DNA of 64,000 nt from Evernia prunastri (GCA_003184365.1 NKYR01000084.1:117023-181022), one strand, 5' to 3'. Positions 1-13,300 are shown, counted from the first letter of the stretch. Notes: generated from the letters alone by a model not told the origin. Program-made: numbers and translations.

Positions 1-1112
1 TGATGTAAAAGACAAACAAATAACAACGTTGAGCCCACCCATTCTTCCCCTTCCCTCCTTGTCCCGTGCAAACACATCGACGTGCCCAAGTTAAACGTCG
101 AATCAATTCCTCCCTTCCCAGACTGCCGGATCCCCAAGTACGCGTCCAACGCTCTTTGAATTCCAATTGTCCTCATTCAAACCCCATCCAATCCATCTCC
201 ACAGTGCCACCCATCCAATCCATCTCACAGTGCCACCCATCCATCCTCATCCACCCACGCGCTCCCACTCACCCACCCAACCACACCCACACCATCCACC
301 CAAACCATCCTCTCCCCAGCCCCGCCTAAAGCGGGCTCGCTGAGATGAGAAAGGTAAAGGTCCCCCAAACCATCACCGCCCGTCCTGCCCCCTGCCCCAA
401 ACCGACCCGAAAGGGTGCAGGTTCCTATGTTTTTTTATTTTTTTGTGTGTGTATGTGTGATAGGGCAAGAGACAAGAACGTGGCAATGATGGCATGGAAA
501 GACTGAGAGGGAGGCTAGGTCGTGACGACACATTGCTTGTTTGTCTCCTTCCCCCCCTCCCTCAGGTTGAGCCCTCGGTGTCATAGTGAGCCCTCAGCGT
601 CATAAAGGAAGAAGGGGTGTGCCTAGAACAGAAGGAGCGATCAGTAGTTGGGTTAGTGCTTGTGTGTGTGTGTGTGCCATTCTAGCAGTTATGCTATGGT
701 AGAAGTCAAAGCCAAGGAGGTCCGAACCGAGTCAGCTAGTGGTCACGATTGAGGTGCGCGGAGTGAAAGAGTCTCTATTTATGCATGCTTTGAGAAGCTC
801 GAACTCAAGGAGATCAGTGGGCATCGTGCATCGCCTTGGCTGTGCCCAGGAGGGGCAAACGAGGGGAGCGTTCAACCCATCTATGCATAGGGGGTATCGT
901 CGCAAGCGCCGTAACTATGCTTCCTGTAAGCGTACGCCAGACATGATACAATGCTCAACATGAGGATAAAGAAAGGAAAGTCTGTTTGCTCGTTATGGTG
1001 CCCAGCCATCGTAGGCACCATGCGCACTGCCACCATACACCATAATCATTCCAACCTCGGTGTGTTCTCATAACATTGCGGAGGCTTCTGGTTGAGAAAA
1101 TAAGTGGGCTTC
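1..1112. other. Intergenic, no supported gene
   Basis: I see no recognisable gene here. The first 330 bases are pyrimidine-rich and low in complexity, and any open frame in them is a Pro/His/Ser artefact. Other contents are a T-rich run near 430, a GT run near 660-675 and an imperfect direct repeat of about 17 bases near 570 and 588 (GAGCCCTCGGTGTCATA-like). It may be leader DNA of a gene beyond the left edge. Confidence 0.6.
180..262. repeat. Imperfect CCATCCAATCCAT-type tandem repeat
   Basis: Two to three imperfect copies of a unit of about 26 bases built on ACAGTGCCACCCATCCAATC, in a C-rich, G-poor tract. It is low-complexity DNA typical of fungal intergenic or leader regions. No function can be inferred. 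Confidence 0.6.
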
Positions 1113-4100
1113 TCAATCAATCATGACGGGGTCGTCATTCGAACCGGCCGCGAGATTCCGGGCGACCTCTGCGCGTCTCTCCTCGCTCAATGGTGCCATT
1201 TTGTACGTGGTCGGTTTCTGGGACTTCGTGTCGGAGGTTGCTGAATAATCAGTAGATGTTTCATGAAGAGTGAATTGGAGTGTCGGATCTTTACCTAAAG
1301 CTGGGGCAGGAGGCACAAGTCTTCTTGGCAGGTCATTCAAACTAGAACCATTTCTTACTACTGTGTTCGAAGACGTAGGCATTGTCACTGAAGGAGATAG
1401 TGCTGACGATGTTGCTTTGTACTGAGCGACTAGCTTCTTTTTTGTTCCGATGCCAACCTTCTGGGGGATCCCTTTCATATCAGGGTATTGCTGCTTGAGC
1501 AAGGCGGCCCTTTTTCTCTGTTTTTCTTGGTTCTCAGCCTTTTTACTCTTCGCAGATTGCGTGCTGGGCACTGGGGCAGCATCCACGGGACCTTCATTGA
1601 TGGCTGAGTGAGTCGGCTGAAGCACACCGGTTGCGTTCTGCGTGTGGCGGAGTATAAGCTTCTTCCTCTGAGACGGGGTGATGCTATCAGGTATGTTCTC
1701 CATAGTTGGGAACTGCTTTCGTAACGCAGTAGCTCTGGCCACTCGGTTGTTTTCCTTTTTTTTCTTTTTCGCATCGGCTGGAGCCGCGGTAGATTTACCT
1801 GGAACTTTCTTCGAATTTGGAGTTTTGGCTGTACCTTTGAGTTCTTTCCTGGATTTTCTTGGCTTTGCATTGGAAGGGCGATCCGACTGGAAAGGCTCGG
1901 GTATGACATTGCCTATCGACCCCACATCCCCAGTATTCTGGATGTTTGCAGTAGCAACGCCTTGGATCTCACCCAATGGCCGAGCATTACTAATTTGCAC
2001 TTCTGCTCCGATGCGGTCATCGGAGATGCCTCTGGTTTAAGACATCTTAGACAACGTCATGAGCTAAGCAGGGGGGGGTGCTTACACAACGTCTGGCTCG
2101 GGGGATCCCCATCGCTGCCTGTACAAGCGTCTCAAATGAGCTCGTTGCCATAGAAATGACTCGTAATTACCTCCAAGCGACCAGTCGAGAATACTTGGGC
2201 GATTGGCAATTTTCATCGCCTGAAGTATTTCGAGGTGGGCTCTGGCGAAACGTTGGAAGATTAGTGTCACATTTTTTGAACCGCCAGATATATCATTGTC
2301 AGGCTTGTTCGGATCAACTATGGCAAGACGATCAGCTTTGTTGTGTTGATACACAGAGCCTCGGAGATTCTGATGCTGAAAGGCAATCTGCACACAAGAT
2401 GTTAGAGGACATTGGTAGGCACTCAAGAGAACATACTTTATCAAAATATCCAGGTGGATCCATTGAAATGCCTGTGCGCGTAATATCAAGTTGGTTGCCA
2501 TATAAATCTAAGAATTCGATCAGGATCTCTCCCAGATTTTGCTCGGGAATTAGCTGCCCGCTCTGCACACGAGGCATGTTTTGCAGAAGGCTTGTCACCA
2601 AACACGTCACAGAAAAGCCACCAAGGCCACCGTGCTGCACTTCATTCATACCTCGCATCATCAAAAATTGCTTGATGATCGTGACGAGTAGGGGCATCGC
2701 TGGAAATTGTTTTTTCCAGATGGCGAACGTCTCATTGGCTATGACTCCGGTATTGTTTTCAAATGACACATCCACTTTGATCATAGTGATTCGGTCGATG
2801 AACTTGACGATTGGTACCTTGGCGCCAACGATGACTTCCACACTACCTTGCGAAGCTATACCGGAAGACTTGATGAAATCACCGAAGCGGAGCAACTGTT
2901 TCCTGGTCTGACACACCACTTTCTGTCCCGAGGATCGAAAGCCATTGGAGATCACGACAACATCCATGTCAGCATTAGGGAGATATAAGCCAGCGGCAAA
3001 GGACCCGAACGAATGGACATTGCAATTGGGAAGTTGACTGCTGACGACGTCTTGTAGGCGAGTCAAAAGCTCCTGACGAACCGTTTGCTCGAATTTTCGA
3101 GGACGAACAAATTCGTAGAAGTCGCAGATTTCCTTGTGAAGCCTACATATATCTGTCAGACCATTCTAAAGCATAGATTCTGTCAACACTGACCTGAACC
3201 CAGCATTTGCTGTGATAGTGTCCGATCGACGGAGCCAAGGAAGCGGATCCGTGTTTTGGCCTGGCGCCCACTCTGGGAGAACGGAGCCATTTGCTTGTCC
3301 AAAACCGGCTTTCTTACGTGGCCGGAGCCTTTCACCCTTGATCTCGTCGTTGTAGTTTCTCTTACGATTTCCTAGTGCTCCGTCATCGTATGATAAGGAT
3401 GTAAATGCATTGTTTGCCTTTGAATTCTCTGAAGATACGATCCCGTGTAACACTTGAGTATCGATAACAATTTCCTCTGGGACCAATGGAGCAGCTTCAA
3501 AGAAGGTAGGCGGCGGACCGAGGCTGCTGGCGGTTTCGACCTTACTATAGGTCCCTGGGGCATCTCCTGAAGCTTGGCCGTGAAGGTTTTCAAGATGACT
3601 GAAATGCTGACGAGGTCCTGATGGCGCGCCAGGCACACCAACACCGTAATCATCTTGGTCAACAGAGCTTGAGCGCGAAAGCACATCATCTCTAATCGAA
3701 GCTGTATCATCTTCGAATCCAAAAGAGATGAAGTCGTCATTGGCAGCCACTTGATTATGTTGGGACGCTTTTGCAGCGGTGTGGAGGTCAGATTTGCGTA
3801 TTAGCTTAACGACGTCTTTTCTCTTGCGCAACTCTTCATCAACAGGAGGCAGAACGGTGTACGGATCCGGATTTGACCACTTGGGTTCACTGTCGCCATC
3901 AGCGCGTTGACGCTTGCCTGAGCTCACAACTCTACGCTTTTTGGGTGGTTCAAGGGACCCGTCCCCACTCTGCTCAGACCTGTCCACGTCCGAATCAGAC
4001 TCGTCCATGGGCTCTTCGTCGCTGTCAGAGACATCATCTGCAGGCATATATCTCCTGATACCAGCTTGTTCGTCTGTCATGCCAAGCAACTGCTCTGAGC

Positions 4101-4524
4101 CCGTCTCATTGCGTTGTCGAAGCAATGGGCGATCAGATGGAGCGACGTAATTGCCGTAATTGCCTCGTCCGCGACGAAGGTTATGACCCCCTCGATAACG
4201 ATTCAAATTCCGATTATCCCTATGTTGGTCTCTCGGCCTCGGCCTGATGTTTTCCTGCATAGCGTGTTGTCTGGGCCCATTGCTTCTGTTGTAATCCTGC
4301 TCCCGCGGGTACTGGGGCGCACCGTTACCATTCCGAAACGTGAAATCAGTCTGTGGGTATGTGTCCTGCTGCGGCCCCTGGAATCTCCGATCGCTGGTGC
4401 GGTATGAGTCGTATGGCGGAGGTGGGCCGGGCGGAAGAGGAGGCATGTCGCGTGGTGGCGGACGTGGAGGAAGATTGTGGTATGAGGGCGGTTGGTGACC
4501 GTAATTGGGGCGATAAGACGACAT
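1113..4524 (-). CDS. TRF4: TRF4/Cid14-type non-canonical poly(A) polymerase
   Basis: Catalytic subunit of a TRAMP-like complex in this family: it adds short A-tails to aberrant nuclear RNAs to prime exosome decay. Four exons (4524-3194, 3142-2437, 2387-2086, 2031-1113) join in frame to 1085 residues. The nucleotidyltransferase core has GSFAAGLYLPNADMD with metal-binding Asp502 and Asp504, and the third carboxylate Asp568 in IKVDVSF. The PAP-associated domain follows (GGLGGFSV; LDWSLGGNYE). The first 440 residues are disordered: Pro-rich, RGG-like, then acidic. The C-terminal exon is Lys-rich and carries a motif of about 35 residues twice (1644-1745 and 1419-1529). An in-frame ATG at 4581 would add 19 residues; I chose 4524 because the sequence resembling the family N-terminus begins there. 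Family assignment is firm; the biological role is inferred from the family. Confidence 0.92.
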
Positions 4525-4581
4525 GGCTGAAGCGGTCTCCACTTGAAGAGGATCAAGGACGTAGAGCAGTTGTTCTGACAA

Positions 4582-5808
4582 TAACGATGTTCCTGGCTGT
4601 TAAGAGCACGGCTTGACTGCACCAATACCTTCGATGGTGTGGCGACAGGCAATGCTTCAACAGGCACCGTGAAGTCTCGACAACAGTAACCGTATGATGG
4701 GAGATCTCAAGACCGAGTGCGAAGCTTCTGTTACTGTCTCACAAGTCAAGTCTAGCTGGGCATTTAACGGCCGTTCAGCGGCCGCACTGCCGAGGGACAC
4801 AAGCCACCAAGACTAGTCGATGAGATAATAGTAGGATCGGAAAGTAATATACACTCTACCTGACCATTCTCTGTATGGCCTGAGAGAGAGTTATGAGGTT
4901 GCAAAGAGAGAGTCGTTTGTGTTACAAAATCTCAGTGTGGTGGTGCGTCATTTACTTGATCTGCACTAAGCCGCTTTCGGATAATCTTTCGGCCCTATCA
5001 CTTCACTCAGTCTCTGCAAAGTGATGGAAGGTGCCAGTAAACAATCCGCTACTTCTACTACTGCATAAATTAAGACAGGAGAAGAATAGTACTGAGAAGG
5101 ATTGCAGCAGAGTGTAGGCATGAAGACAATAGTCAATGTTCTTATACACCAATGGACTCGGGCATCAAATCCGTACTGCGTTGGCTTTTTATTTGCTATC
5201 ATTCGGGCTGTGGTTGCCATTTTTTGTCCGGCAAGGCCGCTCTAAAGGCTTGATGAATGTCTGATGACCTACTCGTGTACTTTTCATGACCGACCATGTC
5301 CTCAGATCGTAGTTGACCCGCTCGAGGGATGCTGCTGCCAATTCAGCGACAGAACAATGGACAGTAGCCCCACGGAGTCCCATCATGTGTTATCTTCAAT
5401 GTGTATGACCCGACCTAGAGGTCCTCTTTCTGGCAAGGAACCCTCATAACCGGTTATTGGTCCGGGGAAGGCATCTTGGGGGAAGACGCAGTAATAGGCT
5501 TCTTCTTTCCTACGGCCTTCAACCTCTGCTGGAAGCCCCCAGTGTGTACTACGCCTTTTCCAAGGCTTTTGCGATAGTGTATCCGTCACAGCAAATCCAC
5601 CTCCTCCCATGGTGTGTATATGCAGTTCCAGCTTTCACTTCATCCGCGACGTCCGCCACAGCCCGGTGCTTGCCGCAGGAACCCTAGCCCGAGACAACGG
5701 TATTGTAGTATCCTGAGCAAAGGCCTTAGACACTGAAACGACAGTCCAGATATTCATAGTTGACAAGAGAGAGACTTTTCATTCGGAAGACGCAGCACTC
5801 TACGAAGC
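4582..5808. other. Intergenic, no supported gene
   Basis: This stretch separates the 5' end of the TRF4-type gene from the 3' end of the zinc-cluster regulator. Small open frames occur on both strands, but none has recognisable domain content or a convincing splice structure. I looked for a continuation of the zinc-cluster protein below 5809 and did not find one. Confidence 0.5.
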
Positions 5809-6736
5809 TTATTCAGAGTATGAGAGGCTGCTTTGTGGTGGAAAGCACAAGACGGAGTCGTGGCTGATAATACCTCTGCTCGACGTTTCTGAAGCGGCGG
5901 GCAAGTCTCGCACGGTTGGGAAGCAATTGTACTCCGGTAACGGAAACAGGGAGGGCGAGGAGGTCGATGGGGTTAGGTTCATATCGTTGGCAGAAACCGA
6001 TGCATGAACAACGCTTCCCATCTCGCCGAAGACACTTCCTGGTGAGACGTATGCTGAATCATTATGAGGATATTGTAACATGGTGCCATTCGGGAAGGAT
6101 CCGATGGGTTCGAAAGACGAGGTCAAGGAAGAGTGCTGCTACATCAGGATGCTATCAGAATGTGTCATCGTATATGGAAGAAACAATTCCTTAAAACCAA
6201 ATAAACAAGAGAAGACATGGTATGCTCACCTTTAACGGAGAGGTCTCAGCCAGGTCACCAAAGTCGTACCAACGATTGATATTCTCGGCGAAAACGCCAT
6301 GACCCTCGGAGCCTGGCGGCGCGAAGGGGATGTTGGTAGCATTTCTGAGCATCGTGTCGATGGATACATTGCCCATCGTTGCCGGTTGTTGAGCCCTGCT
6401 ATTGTCAAATGCTAGCGGCTGGGTTTGTGCCTTTGAGGTCTGGACTGGAGATGGCGTCGAAACCGGCACCTTGCTTTCGCGTTCATTCTTGTGGCTTTTC
6501 CGCTCCTTTTCGGATTGTTGGCGGTTCAGACGGTCTGCTGTCCGCTTGTTCTTTGTGCCTTTTGGCCGCCCGATGCGTTTGGAGACGCTGTAGATGCAGT
6601 CATGATCCGAACTCCGACATCCTTGACAGGGCGTACCACCAGAGCACTTCATTTTAGCTTGGTGGCATATGTCACAGGCAGTCCGCAGTTTCTTTGATAG
6701 ATGCTTGTTCGTCTCTCGATCCTGTGATGTCGACAT
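5809..6736 (-). CDS. Zn(II)2Cys6 transcription factor with AT-hook-like basic segment, short
   Basis: Two exons (6736-6230 and 6138-5809) give 278 residues. The zinc binuclear cluster near the N-terminus has Cys21, 24, 31, 37, 40 and 47 (CX2CX6CX5CX2CX6C). It is followed by SKRIGRPKGTKNKRT, an AT-hook-like linker of the kind seen in AflR-like secondary-metabolite regulators. The rest is Ser/Thr/Pro-rich with no visible middle homology domain. AflR-type proteins are usually longer (about 400 residues), so this one is short or truncated after the Ser-rich stretch. It lies on the same strand as the MFS exporter 1.45 kb upstream and about 21 kb from the NR-PKS gene. It could regulate the exporter, the PKS pair, or neither; that is inference. 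The intron acceptor could be 3 nt further on. Confidence 0.8.
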
Positions 6737-8190
6737 GGTGGCGGGTTGGAGGGGGAAAATGGTATGTGGGAGAGCAGAAAATGATGACTTGGCAACTGAA
6801 TGATATGCTCGATTCGTACTACTCTAATCAAGGGTCTAGGATAACGGCCCAACCCCGCGCAAGCCAGTTGAGATACTGTGTGGGAAAGTCTTCGCTTTAC
6901 TCAACGTTTGACAACACAAGGTACTCAATGCCGATGAACAGTATTTAAATGAGAAGGGAGGAAGGGTTGAAGATTAGGGCGGTACCTGCCGCTGGATAAG
7001 TGTGCATCGGGCGGACCGTTAAGAATGCAGGATCTTGGCACAGACTATCTTGTGTCATATCACTGATCATGCCGTCAGCTTAGCAGGCGGAGTCTTCTCG
7101 ACTTTTCCAGTGTCAAAAGACAAGCGAGCATACAGAGATGGCATGTTCATGCCGGCAGAACATATCCAATCTGAAACATCTCCCTTGGTCTACTTCTTCT
7201 CGGGTCATTCAGGGCATGACAGAGACTATTCAACTTGAGAGAAGTGCCAAAAATCACAGGATCCAAAGACAGCGTTGTGCCAAGTCCATGTCTCAGGGTG
7301 AATTTTGGGTCTTGGGGAAAGGCCCGTTCCTGCACGTTGCGCCCGCATGAGGCTAGTGCATATTCTAACGCTGATTGTTCATGTTTAACGAGACAGTGCC
7401 ATTGGATTCCTTTTTGGGCCTATGATGTCCTCAATGAGCTTAGTAGTCCCGTTGCCAATATGCAGCAAGGAATAATAAATTTGATACTGTCGATTGCAAA
7501 CACTCGATGTATACCGTCATGTATACTGTAGCAAGGGTGGGCTGTTAACTTCGAGCTGATGAGGTGTTTGGCGGACATGAGCGTCTGACTCATTTTGGGT
7601 GGTGGTGGTGATTACTTGCATGAGACTAACAAGCGCTCGGTCTGACGATCAGTGTTGCCCGAAAAAAGAAGCCTTTCATTGAGCCTCTGAGGGAGCGATT
7701 TGAGAGAACGCCGGTCACATTGGCTTGATACTGATGTACAACACTCATTCTCAGACTCTCAGTGGCTCCGTCTGTAGGAGGGGGGTGCGAACAGAGTTTG
7801 GCCCGGAAGAAGTATTTTTCCGCCCCGTCACCACCAAAAGAGTACAATAATTGTGTTTGCTATTTTTAGTCGTTATCAGAGGAAATCAGGGCAGTGATAT
7901 GTCGTGTCAGGGGCCTTCACAGCTCTAGCCTTCCAAGAACATCCTACCGAGAACCCTAGTTGAATATGTCAGGCAACTCCGTAAAACTCTGTAAAGCATG
8001 CTCAAGACTTGGAGGAGATTGCTGTCGCTGCAATAATAGCTAGGTTTGAGCAAATGCAGATGGAGGGCACTCAAAATCAATGGATCAAATGGTGAAGAGA
8101 AATTATTTTGTGCATAGAAAAGAATTATATTAACAGGAAATAGACCGTTTGACACCGCATCCCCCTAGCGAAGCACCACGCTATTGCACC
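6737..8190. other. Intergenic, no supported gene
   Basis: This is promoter DNA of the zinc-cluster regulator and the downstream flank of the MFS gene. Open frames of 60-98 codons occur on both strands, but I recognise no domain, signal peptide or splice structure. No RNA gene was seen. Confidence 0.5.
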
Positions 8191-10354
8191 TCACCTTTCA
8201 AGCTCTATGAGGTGCCTCCAAACCAGTTCTCCCAACCAACCGCCAAGACCTCTTCTCTCCTTCTTCTCCGCCTCAACTTCCTTTCCTTGTGTCAAATCTG
8301 CCCCTTCCACTTCCACAATGCGGACCTGGCCTCCTTGCCCCTTGCCTCGCCATAACAGCCCCACACAGGCTACCTGCAGCCCTGCAAACCCCGCCAAAAT
8401 TTTCATTTGCAAATCATAACCGTCTGCAAACTTCTGCAGGACCATTCTCTGCACATCCGGTGGGAACCCTTTGATGGCCACCGTGCTCTGCAGCACTGCT
8501 GCGAGACCTTCGGAGCCGATTGAGTGGGAGAGATGTGAGGTGAGGTAACTGTTCATAAGCGCCGAAGCGAGCGCTAGGCCGAGAGCACCGCCGACGACGC
8601 GGAATTGGAGAAGAGCACCACTTGAGATTGCCAAGTCGCGATGCTCGACGACGTGGGGTGGGATGACGAGAAGCATGCCCCACACCATGCCTATCCCGGA
8701 CCCGGAGAGAACTTCCCAGCCGTAGAGGACGGATGGAGCAGGCGTCATTATTGCATCCGACGAAAGCGTAGAGAAGAGCGACAGGCCAATCAGTTGTATG
8801 ATTGAGCCTGCAAAGACGAGGTAGATGGGTGCTACGCGTGTGCGCTTTGCGAAAACATTTATCAGGATGCAGCCCAGTGCTATCATGAAGTTGAATGGCA
8901 CCAAGCGGACGCCGGCTCCAATGGAGGAGATGCCATTAACGGTTTGGAGACGTTGGGGTATGTCGATCACGATGATATTGTACGGAATACCGGAGAGGAG
9001 GGAGAGGATCAAGGTACCCATCCACGGTCTGTTGAAGAGAAAGCGCCACGGGAAGATTGGCTCTGGGTGCCAATTCTCGCCGGAGACCGTGCGCTCGTTC
9101 ACCAGAAACAGTAAGCCGAGCACCCCGGATAGCACAAAGAGTGCAATGGCTGTTTTAGAGTGCCATGAGAATTCGGTGGGTGCTTCGAGCAGAACTGTCA
9201 CAAGGAGTAAGGTAGCCCCCAGAAGAAGGAATGCACCGAACAGATCTAGCCTGGCTAGAGACGCTTTCGAGATCTTCTGGCGGAAGCTAGGAGCCACGTA
9301 GAATGGCTGGCCTTGGTACGGGAAGTTCGCGGGTACAGAGAGATAGAGGAGTACAATAGTGACCAAGCCGGCGGGCACACTTCCGTCATAGTCAGTCCCA
9401 AGGCTCAAGCAAATGAAGATGGAACCTCCTCACTTCAGTAAAAATACCCATCTCCAAGTTGCCTTCTCAGCAACTCCACCGCCAATGACTGGGCCGGCCA
9501 AGCTGCCAAGTGCGCTTGCTGTGGCCAGCTGAGCGGCAATGGAAGGATATTGGCTCTTGGGTACCATCTCGTAAGCGATCGTCAAGGCCATCGAGACACA
9601 ACCTGCGGCTCCGATGCCTTGGAATACGCGGTTCACAATTAGTTGTGTCATCGTCTGTGACGCGCCGCAACCTGCTGAGAACACTATGAAGATGAGAGTT
9701 GTAGCCAGTGTTGCTGATTTGCGGCCGAAAATGTCGCTTATTTTAGCCCAGATGATGATCATGCCTGTTGAGTATTATCAGAACTCGCTGTCATACACGC
9801 ACTAGTCACCCGTAATCTTACTGGTATACGTGATCAGATAGCCCGTGACGACCCATCCTCCCTGCTTAAAGCTTTGCAAGTCGTCAGTGATCGATATCAG
9901 GGACGTCCCAACGATTGAGACTTCGATATTGACAAGGAAAAACAGAAGGGCCACGCTGAAGGGTCGTTAGCGAAGTAGCATTGTGATCCAATGAAGCTGA
10001 CCTGAGAGACAGGAAGTGTAGCCGCCATCCTTTGAGGTAGAATGTGTGTTCTGCAGCTGTTGCCTTTTCCACGAATAACCCTTCCGACGTCTGGAACGAT
10101 CTAGGGGTGGTGGTCCCCTCGGTGACAGCAAATTCTGTATCCTCCGCCTCGTCTTGAATTGACGTTTTGGACATTATGAATGAGGTAGGAGTGGCAGCCC
10201 TCTCGACGATAGCAACCCTTATCGCGTCACCTTTGTTCCCAATTGACCCCTTGGATATCTGGAATAATGCCGGTCTAGCAGTCCCTGCGCTAGTCCCCAT
10301 AGCCTCTGGTCTCTCTATCTCTATCACAGTATCCCCCAGCAGCTGAAGCCCCAA
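8191..10354 (-). CDS. MFS multidrug/toxin exporter (DHA2-like, about 14 TM)
   Basis: Four exons (10354-10002, 9955-9822, 9764-9434, 9379-8191) join in frame to 668 residues. After a hydrophilic head of about 105 residues, membrane helices begin at LHFLSLSVALLFFLVNIEVS. Family marks include WAKISDIFGRK (motif A loop), RVFQGIGAAG and TWRWVFLLNVPAGL, as in proton-driven fungal toxin efflux pumps. The protein should sit in the plasma or vacuolar membrane and export small molecules; the substrate is unknown. The head contains three copies of a 28-residue unit (P28-T55, P56-T83, P84-H103), unusual for the family. The tail is Lys/Glu-rich and cytosolic. It lies 1.45 kb upstream of the zinc-cluster regulator on the same strand. 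The start at 10354 is the only in-frame ATG that keeps the whole repeat. Confidence 0.88.
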
Positions 10355-13300
10355 TGGCGTATGCCGATGCTAAGAGGGAAAATCTGCAGGAAATATCTTA
10401 AACAATGTTGATCATGGCTGGTCTGAACAATATCTGACCAAGAGCACGATGCGCAAAAGAAAAGATTCAGCTTTTACAAAAGTTGCGAAGACAGAAAGGA
10501 ATATGAGACAAATCTGAAATTGGATCCAGAGCAGCTTGAAATGAGCAAGGGGTTTGTTGATATCATCACACAAGCGAGTATGGGGCTGAGGCGGGCACAG
10601 CGCAATTCTCCTCATGTCGGTTGCAAAAACCGGGGAAATGATTTTCCAACATGCAAAAGTAAGCAACAGCGGCGCATGGTACAGAGAAGAGAGGCTCATC
10701 GTGCTAGATAACGGCAAAGTAATAATCATACGTAGGAAAAGCCGGACAGAGTCCAGATGCTTTAAATTGAGTTGGCCAGGCCTCTCATTACGGAATCTCT
10801 GTTCCCCTGCAGGGAATTCCATGACAGAGATCCATGGTACGATAACTGAGAAAACAGACGATGGTGCAAGCGAAGATGCGTGCTAAGGACGAGACAAAGC
10901 AAAAATGTTGTTGTTGTGCTGTAAGCCTGAAACGCTAGCGCCTTATACTCGGGATCAACAGGGCTGAAATGCCACAAGGCTGAGAGGAGCTCTAGAGATA
11001 ATCAGCATTTCAACAGGACTGTACATGATCACGTCTGTATTTATATTTGGATCTATTCTCAAATGCTGTGGTGTCTGTGTCTGCGTCGACGTGAGGTTGA
11101 GTCTTCAGCATCTCTTCCCATTTGCAAGGAGCCCGGGAAATTACCAGCACCACAACCGGCATCGCCCCCAAATGCAACATCGCTGCATATTTAGCCTTAG
11201 GCCAAAAATAGTTCCGGCAAACCTACATTCGGTTGCATGTTTCGGAATATAAAGAGCGTGTGTGTGTATATTCTTCTACATCGAAAGGAGTGGGACCAAT
11301 ATTCCTCACTCGAGAAAGAGTAGTGCGTAAACGTTGAGAAAAGTACGCCCAGACTATTCTACTTGAAATGCAAAATACAAGTGGTGCTAGTCCCCTCACG
11401 CTACAGGTCATCTAAGAAGTACCTAGTCAGATCAGATCTATCATTGCTCTCAGTGCCTTCTCTTCAAGTGTCGATTGACAATTAGAGTACCTAGACGTCG
11501 TATATAGTTGTCCTCATATAGTCGCTTTGAGACTCTAATCCATGAAGTGGATTGGTCTTGCGTGTCATCGTGTGGGGATGGGTGACCCTCCTACAGACGT
11601 AGCCGAAGACGGTGATGATTCTGAAGTGGAAGTGTGCCTATGATGCGGATCACCTACACCATCTCAGTCTTCGTGAATGAAGAGTTCTGCTCTGCCGCTA
11701 GTTCCTCGTACCAAAGAGTGCATCCGGCGTGCATGGTCGTCAAGGACTCAAGCTGACCATTTGGACCCGAACCCTGATAGGGGATGGCTGCGGAGGGTCA
11801 TTGTTAGACCCCACAATCACCGTCATCCGTATCAGGGCTCGTGGACATGGGGATGTAGGCAGGGGAAAAAATAGCGGTTATCGTTATTGTTTGGTACAAT
11901 CCTTTTAAGTGCACGCACACTAAGTGTTGACGTCCTCTTCACATCAGAAAACAGGCCCCACGCTCCCTCAAGCCTAGCTCTCGATCAGCGAAGCAGCACT
12001 CGTACAGTCTCTTTGCGTCGCAGTAAATGTTTGCATCGTCAAGAAAGCAGTTTCAAGCCAGGACTTTCGGGTTGTTCCAACACGAAAGCCACCCCGACCA
12101 AGGTCGTATTCGGGGTGTGATTACATTGTTGGTACAAGCCTCAACGCAGTCCTTGGAGACATCGACCAGGACCCTGAGGAAGAGGGCGCCACGTCGATTG
12201 GAGTCGCAGTAAGCACTGGATTCCGTATGGCTCACAATTGCAGAGATGTAGATCTTGCCTAGCTTTACACAATTCCTCATTGGCAGGATAGACGCGGTAG
12301 CGTTGGTAGCATGAGAGATGGAATTGGTTGTGGGACATGAGGAAGTGTCGAAGACTTGAAGGACGGAGGAGGTTGGGCCCGGATGATGGTATTGCTAACC
12401 TTGGTCAGCTGAATGTCTAGGTTGACAGATATAACTGGTCACATACCCAAACACTCTGTTCGCGGCCAGTAAGCCTCATATACAACAGCGAGCACCGTGA
12501 CTATGGCAGCAAGTACGGCGTTCAAGATAAACGGCGGGGGGGGGAGGGGGAAGGTTCGTAGGTCGAAGGCCGCAGAGTCGATCACCGGCCGGATCTAGCG
12601 CTGATGTTGTTGGTATTCTGCAACATCTGCGCGCCACTTGGCTAACGGTGGTAGGTATATCTTATGCTTTTGTCTGGCTTCTGGTAGGGGACTGGGGAGC
12701 CGTTGCGCCTGTCAAGCTCCAGACCATTCTTACTTCTAGTGGGCCTCGTCCACGTTGGCGTCTTGTAGTTGCTGGCCAGAAGGCGATTAAAGAGGGAAGC
12801 TCTCCATACTGTGGGGGACGAATCGGCCCATATGGATCAGGCCGAGGGGCTGGCGAACGAGCAAGGGATTGTAGCTATCTTAAGTTCGATATCCATGGTA
12901 GGGTGGCCTAGGCCGATAGCAGGACCAGCTCTTGCTCGTAGGGCCCGTTCCAAGCTCTTTTTGAATTAGCAAATCCCCTGCGGACCCATATTCCAGCTTT
13001 TGCAACATTCAGAAGACTGTGGCCAGGGAAACTCTGAGTGGGAATACGGAGAAGAAGACACCAACCATGGATAATACGCTGCAGATGAAGCATTTTCTAG
13101 CGTCTTGGCGAACCATTCGCAGCGCCTTTTCCCGTTACAATATTTGTTCCCTACGAATGCTTCCACAGATCATGAAAATTGGTAAAACCCATCATGCAAC
13201 CACTCAATTATACAAAATGTACCCATAATATGCATAGTCCGTAGCTGCTCTCTATCTTGAAAGCGGCTACTGTCAAGGGGAGTGTGAGTGAACATGAAGC

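Noticed and set aside
66..329. 87-codon Pro/His/Ser-rich frame
   Set aside because: It arises from CCAT/CCAC low-complexity repeats and has no domain or conserved feature.
2078..2911. 277-codon + strand frame
   Set aside because: It lies opposite the well-supported TRF4-type gene, whose catalytic motifs are on the minus strand, and spans that gene's introns.
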